Under the pieces are notes generated by a model that was given only the letters and a program-made list of their open reading frames with translations, was not told where the DNA came from and did not search any database. Of a stretch of 64,000 nt of DNA, positions 58,511-64,000 are shown piece by piece. Every line of letters starts with the position of its first letter. Position 1 is the stretch's first letter. The DNA is from Arthrobacter bussei. Lineage in GTDB: Bacteria; Actinomycetota; Actinomycetes; Actinomycetales; Micrococcaceae. The stretch is from NCBI RefSeq assembly GCF_009377195.2, contig NZ_VJXX01000001.1:992001-1056000 (forward strand). Direction: 5' to 3'. A program made the translations under genes and the position numbers.

Positions 58511-59333
58511 TCTCGGCGGCGCGTGCCGTCGCCGCCCGCGCCCCGCTCGCGATGATCGACGGCAGCCCCATCGCCTCGAACGTCTCGATGGCGCTCTGCG
58601 TGGTGCCGTTGGGACTCGTGACGCCGCGCCGCAGTGCTGTGGCATCGGCGTCCTCCTCCGCCAGCATGAACCCTGCCCCGGCCACGGTCTCCCGGGCGAT
58701 CAGCGCCGACAGGTCCGCGTCGAGTCCGAGCTCGACTCCCGCCGCCGCCATGGCCTCGGCGAGGTAGAAGGCGTAGGCCGGGCCGGAACCGCTGACGGCC
58801 GAGAGGGCGTCCACCTGGGACTCGGGGATCTCCACCACCGTGCCGGCAGCGGCCAGGAGCTCCCGCACCCTGCCCATGTGCTCCGGCGTCGACGCCGAGC
58901 CCGCAGAGATCGAGAGCACGCCCCTGCCCAGCCTCGACGGCGTGTTCGGCATCGAGCGGACCACGGCCTGGCCCTCGGACAGAGCGGCCTCGATCATGGC
59001 GAGCGAGACCGCGGCCGCGACACTGACGACGACGGCGGTCGGCTTCAGCGCCGCAGCGATCTCGCGGGCGAGCGGGACGATTCCCACGGGCTTCACCCCC
59101 AGGATGACGACGTCGGCTCCGCGCGCCGCGGCGGCGTTGGCGCCGTCGTCGTCACCCGTGGCGAGGACAGTGACGCCGTGCCGTGCACGGAGTTCCTCCG
59201 CCCGCGCCGACCGGCGGACCGTGGCGGTGACGCCTGCGGGGTCGGTGCCGGCAGCCAGGAGGCCGGCCAGGATGGACTCGTTCATGGATCCGCAGCCGAG
59301 GAAGGCGATGCGCGGTGAGGTGTCGGCAGTCAT
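58476..59333 (-). CDS. proC: Pyrroline-5-carboxylate reductase ProC
   Basis: A 285-residue NADPH enzyme for the last step of proline synthesis. The Rossmann motif is IAFLGCGSMNESILAGLL (about residues 9-26). VVRSMPNTPSRLGRG and the signature SAVSGSGPAYAFYLAEAM follow, and GVTSPNGTTQSAIETFE closes the family pattern. ATG 59333 has CAGGAT six bases upstream, which fits leaderless transcription; an in-frame GTG/ATG further up is less likely. Its tail overlaps the GT87 gene. Confidence 0.94.
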   Translation of the reverse strand: MTADTSPRIAFLGCGSMNESILAGLLAAGTDPAGVTATVRRSARAEELRARHGVTVLATGDDDGANAAAARGADVVILGVKPVGIVPLAREIAAALKPTAVVVSVAAAVSLAMIEAALSEGQAVVRSMPNTPSRLGRGVLSISAGSASTPEHMGRVRELLAAAGTVVEIPESQVDALSAVSGSGPAYAFYLAEAMAAAGVELGLDADLSALIARETVAGAGFMLAEEDADATALRRGVTSPNGTTQSAIETFEAMGLPSIIASGARAATARAAEITRELAAPASS

Positions 59334-59621
59334 GCAGTCATCCTGCCACGAGGGGCTCACAGCCTACTCCCAGCGTCCTTGCCGTTGCAGCACAAGGACG
59401 CGTCCTAGAGTTACTGGTACCTCATAAGGGTGCGAGTGATGAGGACCGGAATTCCTGATCCGGTCCGGCGTCGGTGGCAACAGATGATCCCCCCAACATC
59501 TGGACAGTCCACCGGCGCCATCCTCTTTAAGCCGCCGTGCCCGGTCGCATCGTCGCCACCTTCCCCGCGTCCTCCCCACGGACGGACGTACGCGATCGGT
59601 CGGCGAGGTGGTCGCGCAGCG

Positions 59622-60422
59622 TCAGCTGACGAGATGCTCGCGCGCGAAGCGGAGGGTCTCGGCGAGCCATTCCTCGCGTTCGCCCGCACCTCGGGCGCGT
59701 CGCGTACTGACCTCGACAGCCACCACACCGTTCCAGGCATCGGCGGCAAGATGTTCCAGCGCTTCGGCGCACCGCTGCTGGCCCTGGCCCGGCAGCAGGT
59801 GCTCGTCCTTGCCGTTCGGTGTCCCGTCCGTCAGGTGCACGTGCGCGAGCCGGTCCCCCAGCCCGCGGATCTCCTCGTAGGAGTCCATCCCGGCGATCGC
59901 GGCATGGGAGAAGTCCCAGGTGATCCGGTCGTAGGGCTCCGGTACGGGATTCCAGTGCGGCAGGTAGGCCTTCGCCTCGCGGCCACGGACCTTCCAGGGA
60001 TACATGTTCTCGACCGCGATCTCGACGCCGTATTCCGCCGCCACCCGCCGGATGCCCTGGGGGAACTCCTCGGCGTACCCCGTCTGCCAGCGGAACGGCG
60101 GATGCGTGACCACGGTCTTCGCACCCACCTCCGCGGCCATGGCTGCGGAGAGCTCGATCTTCGTCCATGCCTTGCCCCACACCTGCTGCGTGAGCAGGAG
60201 CGTCGGCGCGTGGATCGCCAGGATGGGCATCTCGTACCGCTCGCTGAGGACATTGAGCTGGTCCGGGTCCTGGCTCACCGAGTTGTTGGTGACCATGACC
60301 TCGACACCGTCGTACCCGAGATCCTGCGCCAGGGCGAAGGCATCGTGCACTGCGAGAGGGTAGACCGAGGCGCTGGAGAGCGCCACGGGGATGGCGGGAA
60401 GTGCCTCTGGCGAGAAGGCCAT
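59622..60422 (-). CDS. Sugar phosphate isomerase/epimerase-like TIM-barrel protein
   Basis: A 266-residue xylose-isomerase-like TIM barrel (AP endonuclease 2 superfamily). AIHAPTLLLTQQVWGKAWTKIE, VTHPPFRWQTGYAEEFP, VENMYPWKVRGREA and WDFSHAAIAGMD provide the metal-binding His/Glu/Asp residues in order. It begins one base after the ppx stop. In actinobacteria this gene (Rv0498-like) almost always follows ppx, but its substrate has not been identified. Confidence 0.87.
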   Translation of the reverse strand: MAFSPEALPAIPVALSSASVYPLAVHDAFALAQDLGYDGVEVMVTNNSVSQDPDQLNVLSERYEMPILAIHAPTLLLTQQVWGKAWTKIELSAAMAAEVGAKTVVTHPPFRWQTGYAEEFPQGIRRVAAEYGVEIAVENMYPWKVRGREAKAYLPHWNPVPEPYDRITWDFSHAAIAGMDSYEEIRGLGDRLAHVHLTDGTPNGKDEHLLPGQGQQRCAEALEHLAADAWNGVVAVEVSTRRARGAGEREEWLAETLRFAREHLVS

Positions 60423-60423
60423 G

Positions 60424-61437
60424 TCAGGCTCCGCTGGACAGCGGGCCGCGCCGCGTCGAATCGAGCTGGGCGTGGCCCACGCCCGCACCGGGCAGCGGCT
60501 CCTCGGCCTCGAACATCTTGGCGTCGAACCGTCGCAGGAGCAGCCCTTCGCGCAGCGCCCAGGGGCAGATGTCCATGGAGGGCACCTCGAACAGTTCCAG
60601 GGCGCACTCGGCGACGAGCGCGCCGGCGAGCACCTGGGGCGCGCGGAGCTCCGAGACTCCGTCGAGGTTGGTCCGGTCCTTCGCACTCATGGCGGCGAGC
60701 CGTTTGGTCCAGAGAGTGAGGTCCTCCCGGCGCAGTTCGCGGCGGACGAAAGGACCAGCAGCCGACGGCGCGGCACCGGCGATCCGCGCGAGGGACCGGA
60801 AGGTCTTCGAGGTCCCCGCGACCAGGTGCGGCCGGCCGAGGTGGGCGAACTGCGGCACGGCCTCGCGGAGGGTTGACCTGATGTATCGGCGCAGTTCCTT
60901 GACGCTCTTGGCCGACGGAGGATCACCCTGCAGCCAGTCCCGGGTCAGCCTGCCCGCACCCAGGGGGACGGACAGCGCGATCTCGGGCAGCTCGTCGGTG
61001 CCCATCGCCAGTTCGAAGGACCCTCCACCGATGTCCAGGTTGAGGATCGACTCGGCACCCCAGCCGTACCAGCGGCGCACGGCCTGGAAGGTGACCGCAG
61101 CCTCCTGGTCACCGGAGAGTTCCTGGAGGTCGACGCCGGTCTCCGCACGGACCCGCGCCAGCACCTCGCTGCCGTTGCCGGCCTCCCGGATGGCAGAGGT
61201 GCAGAAGGCGAGGAAGTCCTCGGCGTCGTGCCGGTCCGCGAAGGCGCGTGCCTCCTGCACGAACCCCACGAGCTCGTCCTGGCCCTCACGGGAGATGCAC
61301 CCGCGCTCGTCGAGGTAGGCGACGAGCTGCAGGGGCTTCTTGTGGGACGCGAACGGGACGGGCCTGCCGCCCGGGTGGGCGTCCACGAGAAGAAGATGGA
61401 CCGTGTTCGACCCTATGTCCAGCACACCTAGCCGCAT
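60424..61437 (-). CDS. Exopolyphosphatase / Ppx-GppA family phosphatase
   Basis: A 337-residue protein of the ASKHA fold that hydrolyses polyphosphate and/or pppGpp. The phosphate-1 loop is LGVLDIGSNTVHLLLVDAHPGG and phosphate-2 is LNLDIGGGSFELAMG. It has only the two-lobe catalytic core, as in M. tuberculosis Ppx1 and unlike long E. coli PPX. ATG 61437 follows a GGGAG-rich region. It may be co-transcribed with the TIM-barrel gene downstream, and topA lies 55 bases upstream on the same strand. Confidence 0.9.
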   Translation of the reverse strand: MRLGVLDIGSNTVHLLLVDAHPGGRPVPFASHKKPLQLVAYLDERGCISREGQDELVGFVQEARAFADRHDAEDFLAFCTSAIREAGNGSEVLARVRAETGVDLQELSGDQEAAVTFQAVRRWYGWGAESILNLDIGGGSFELAMGTDELPEIALSVPLGAGRLTRDWLQGDPPSAKSVKELRRYIRSTLREAVPQFAHLGRPHLVAGTSKTFRSLARIAGAAPSAAGPFVRRELRREDLTLWTKRLAAMSAKDRTNLDGVSELRAPQVLAGALVAECALELFEVPSMDICPWALREGLLLRRFDAKMFEAEEPLPGAGVGHAQLDSTRRGPLSSGA

Positions 61438-61492
61438 TGTTCCCGCGCTCCCAGCTCAGCCCCCACCATTGTCCGTGTCCGCAGTGCCGCGG

Positions 61493-64000
61493 CTACTTGC
61501 CCGCCGCGACCTTGCGCTTGGCGGGTGCCCGCCGGGTCGTCTTCTTCGGCGCCGGACCCTTGGCGCGCTTCTCGGCGAGCATGTCGATCGCCTGCTCGCG
61601 CGTGAGCTCCTCGATCGCCATCGATCCGGGCACGGTGATGTTCGTGACGCCGTCGGTCACGTAGGGACCGAAGCGCCCGTCCTTCACGACGATCGGCTTC
61701 TCGCTCACCGGGTCATCCCCGAACTCCGCGAGCGGCGGGGTGACCGTGCGGCCGCCACGCTGCTTGGGCTGCTTGTAGATCTCCAGAGCCTGCTCGAGGG
61801 TGATCGTGAAGATCTCCTCCTCCGAGCCGATCGACCGGGAATCGCTGCCCTTCTTCAGGTACGGCCCGAAGCGGCCGTTCTGCACGGTGAGCTCCTTGCC
61901 CTCCTCGTCCGTGCCGAGCACGCGCGGCAGGTTCATGAGCTTGAGGGCGTCCTCGAGCGTCACGGTGTCCACGGACATGGACTTGAACAGCGATCCCGTG
62001 CGCGGCTTGACCTTCGCCGGCTTCTTGGGCGGCTTCGGCTTGCCGTTCTTGTAGTACTCCACGGGCTGGCTCGCGAGTTCCTCGGCCGTCACCTCCGGGA
62101 TCAGCTCGATCACGTAGGGCCCGTAGCGCCCGTCGCGGGCCACGATGGTGCGCCCCGTCTCCGGATCCTTCCCGAGCTCGCGCTCCTGCGACGTCGGAGC
62201 CTCCATCAGCTCGATGGCCTTCTCCGCCGTCAGCTCGTCCGGAGCGAGATCCTCGGGCACGTTGGCACGCTGCGGCTCCGTCCCCTCGGGCGCGTCCGCG
62301 GGGAGCGGCTTCTCGAGGTAGGGGCCGAACTTGCCGACGCGCAGCGTGATGCCGTCCGCGATCTCCACCGAGTTGATGCGCCGTGCGTCGATCTCGCCGA
62401 GGTCGTTGACGATCGTGTGGAGTCCCGTCTCCTTGCGATCGCCGTAGTAGAAGCGGTTCAGCCACTCGACGCGGCCGGCCTCGCCGCGCGAGATGCGGTC
62501 GAGGTCCTCCTCGAGCTCCGCCGTGAAGTCGTAGTCCACGTAGTCGTTGAAGTGCTCCTCGAGCAGGCGCACCACGGAGAACGCGATCCAGCTCGGTACC
62601 AGCGCCTGGCCGCGTGTCCGGACGTAGCCGCGGTCCATGATGGTGGACATGGTCGCCGCGTAGGTGGACGGACGGCCGATGCCGCGCTCGTCGAGGACCT
62701 TCACGAGGGAGGCCTCGGTGTAGCGCGGGGGCGGGGACGTCTCGTGGCCCACAGCTTCGATGGCCTTCGCCCCGAGTGCGTCACCCGTGGCGACGTTCGG
62801 CAGGCGGGTCCCCTGCGCGTCGTCGTCGGCGCCGTCCTCGGCGCGGTCGGCGTCGCGTCCCTCCTCGTAGGCGGCCATGAAGCCGCGGAAGGTGATGACG
62901 GTGCCGGACGCCGCGAACTCGGCGTCCCTGCCGTCCGCGCTCGTCGCGCCGAGGCGTAGCGACGCCGTCGACCCCTTGGCATCGGCCATCTGCGAGGCGA
63001 CGGTGCGCTTCCAGATCAGCTCGTAGAGGCGGAACTCGTCGCCGCGCAGGGACTGCGCCACCTGGGCGGGCGTGCGGAAGGAGTCACCCGCGGGGCGGAT
63101 GGCCTCGTGCGCCTCCTGAGCGTTCTTGGCCTTGCCCTTGTAGACGCGCCGCGCCTCGGGCACGTACTCGGGTCCGTACAGCTCCGACGCCTGCCGGCGC
63201 GCCGCATTGATGGCCTGGTCCGAGAGCGAGGACGAATCCGTACGCATGTACGTGATGTAGCCGTTCTCGTACAGGCGCTGCGCCACCTGCATGGTCACCT
63301 TCGAGCTGAAGCGCAGCTTGCGCGCGGCTTCCTGCTGCAGGGTCGACGTCGTGAACGGGGCGGCGGGACGCCGCGTGTAGGGCTTGGTCTCCACCGAGCG
63401 GATCGCGAACGCGGCCGACTCGAGGCCGGCGACCAGCGACCGCGCGGAGTCCTCGTCCAGGCGCGCCACGGCCGACGACTTGAGCTCGCCACGGTCGGTG
63501 AAGTCCTTGCCGGAGGCGATCCGGCTGCCGTCGACGGCTACCAGCTTCGCGGGGAACGCGCTGCCCTTCGAGGAGTCCTCGGGCGTGAACGTGCCGGTCA
63601 GGTCCCAGTAGGACGCGGCGCGGAACGCCATGCGCTCCCGTTCGCGCTCGACGACGAGGCGCGTGGCGACGGACTGGACGCGTCCCGCCGAGAGCCCACG
63701 GGCCACCTTGCGCCACAGGACGGGCGAGATCTCGTAGCCGTAGAGCCGGTCGAGGATGCGCCGGGTCTCCTGGGCGTCCACCATCGGGATGTCAACCTCG
63801 CGCAGTTCACCAAGCGCGCGGGTGACGGCTTCCTTGGTGATCTCGCCGAAGGTCAGGCGGTACACGGGGACCTTCGGCTTCAGGACCTGCAGCAGGTGCC
63901 ACGCGATGGCCTCGCCCTCGCGGTCGGCGTCGGTGGCGAGATAGAGCTCGTCGGCGTCCTTCAGGGCCGCTTTCAGCTCGGCGACGGTCTTCCGCTTCTC
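61493..64000 (-). CDS. topA: DNA topoisomerase I TopA (N-terminal end beyond the window)
   Basis: The gene runs off the right edge; 835 residues are visible. At the edge the TOPRIM domain is present (ELYLATDADREGEAIAWHL). The catalytic Tyr is in NGYITYMRTDS, about residue 250 of the visible part. YGYEISPVLWRKVARGLSAGRVQSVATRLV and RGIGRPSTYAATMSTIMDRGYV are further TopA motifs. The C-terminus has no zinc fingers; it carries four FGPYV/YGPYV-type repeats (KFGPYL, RYGPYV, RFGPYL, RFGPYV) and a Lys/Arg-rich tail, the actinobacterial form. It relaxes negative supercoils. Confidence 0.95.
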   Translation of the reverse strand, partial: EKRKTVAELKAALKDADELYLATDADREGEAIAWHLLQVLKPKVPVYRLTFGEITKEAVTRALGELREVDIPMVDAQETRRILDRLYGYEISPVLWRKVARGLSAGRVQSVATRLVVERERERMAFRAASYWDLTGTFTPEDSSKGSAFPAKLVAVDGSRIASGKDFTDRGELKSSAVARLDEDSARSLVAGLESAAFAIRSVETKPYTRRPAAPFTTSTLQQEAARKLRFSSKVTMQVAQRLYENGYITYMRTDSSSLSDQAINAARRQASELYGPEYVPEARRVYKGKAKNAQEAHEAIRPAGDSFRTPAQVAQSLRGDEFRLYELIWKRTVASQMADAKGSTASLRLGATSADGRDAEFAASGTVITFRGFMAAYEEGRDADRAEDGADDDAQGTRLPNVATGDALGAKAIEAVGHETSPPPRYTEASLVKVLDERGIGRPSTYAATMSTIMDRGYVRTRGQALVPSWIAFSVVRLLEEHFNDYVDYDFTAELEEDLDRISRGEAGRVEWLNRFYYGDRKETGLHTIVNDLGEIDARRINSVEIADGITLRVGKFGPYLEKPLPADAPEGTEPQRANVPEDLAPDELTAEKAIELMEAPTSQERELGKDPETGRTIVARDGRYGPYVIELIPEVTAEELASQPVEYYKNGKPKPPKKPAKVKPRTGSLFKSMSVDTVTLEDALKLMNLPRVLGTDEEGKELTVQNGRFGPYLKKGSDSRSIGSEEEIFTITLEQALEIYKQPKQRGGRTVTPPLAEFGDDPVSEKPIVVKDGRFGPYVTDGVTNITVPGSMAIEELTREQAIDMLAEKRAKGPAPKKTTRRAPAKRKVAAGK

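Overview
This 64 kb window is high-GC bacterial chromosome. Its gene content fits a Micrococcaceae actinobacterium of the Arthrobacter group: a two-operon phenylacetate pathway, branched-chain 2-oxoacid dehydrogenase with an Lrp-type regulator, DUF4229 and PLDc_N membrane proteins, the tiny ribosomal protein bS22, a Rex repressor and ANTAR regulators. The genus is inferred from gene content only. No rRNA, tRNA, CRISPR array, prophage or transposase gene was found.

Layout. 0-14.7 kb: the end of a MocR-type regulator, a UvrA-like ABC protein, a flavodoxin-fold oxidoreductase, a divergent RidA/MarR pair with a dyad array between them, a PAS-ANTAR protein, the bkdA-bkdB-bkdC operon with its Lrp regulator, a RibD/DHFR-like reductase, a MalY-type lyase with a hexanucleotide repeat in its upstream region, and a one-helix membrane protein. 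14.8-27.4 kb: the phenylacetate island. paaABCDEG and a second operon (thiolase, paaF, paaH, paaZ) both point left, with a TetR gene (paaR-like) between them. Related palindromes precede paaA, the TetR gene and the thiolase, so they probably form one regulon. A DUF559-type endonuclease gene flanked by a family of palindromic repeats also lies here.

27.6-38.4 kb: an S9 oligopeptidase, then a beta-glucoside operon (binding protein, two permeases, GH1 glucosidase, LacI repressor) with two matching LacI operators around its promoter, a PaaI-type thioesterase, a secreted SGNH hydrolase, a 9-bp repeat array and a tyrosine phosphatase. 38.5-64 kb: a GAF-ANTAR gene broken by an in-frame amber codon, then conserved actinobacterial housekeeping genes: menB-menE-menA, DUF4229, PLDc_N, the cytochrome c biogenesis operon (histidine phosphatase, resA, ccdA, resB, ccsB), a YceI protein, rex, a glutaredoxin-like protein, a HAD hydrolase, bS22, a small HTH protein, ArsR, acuC, Trk/Ktr potassium uptake, a GT87 transferase, proC, a TIM-barrel protein, ppx and the bulk of topA (running off the right edge). 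From memory, much of this content and part of its order match the M. tuberculosis Rv0496-Rv0548 region.

A recurring feature is a -10-like hexamer exactly six bases before the start codon. It occurs at seven genes and suggests common leaderless transcription; it also supports several start choices. Many operons use ATGA, GTGA or TGATG overlaps, implying translational coupling.
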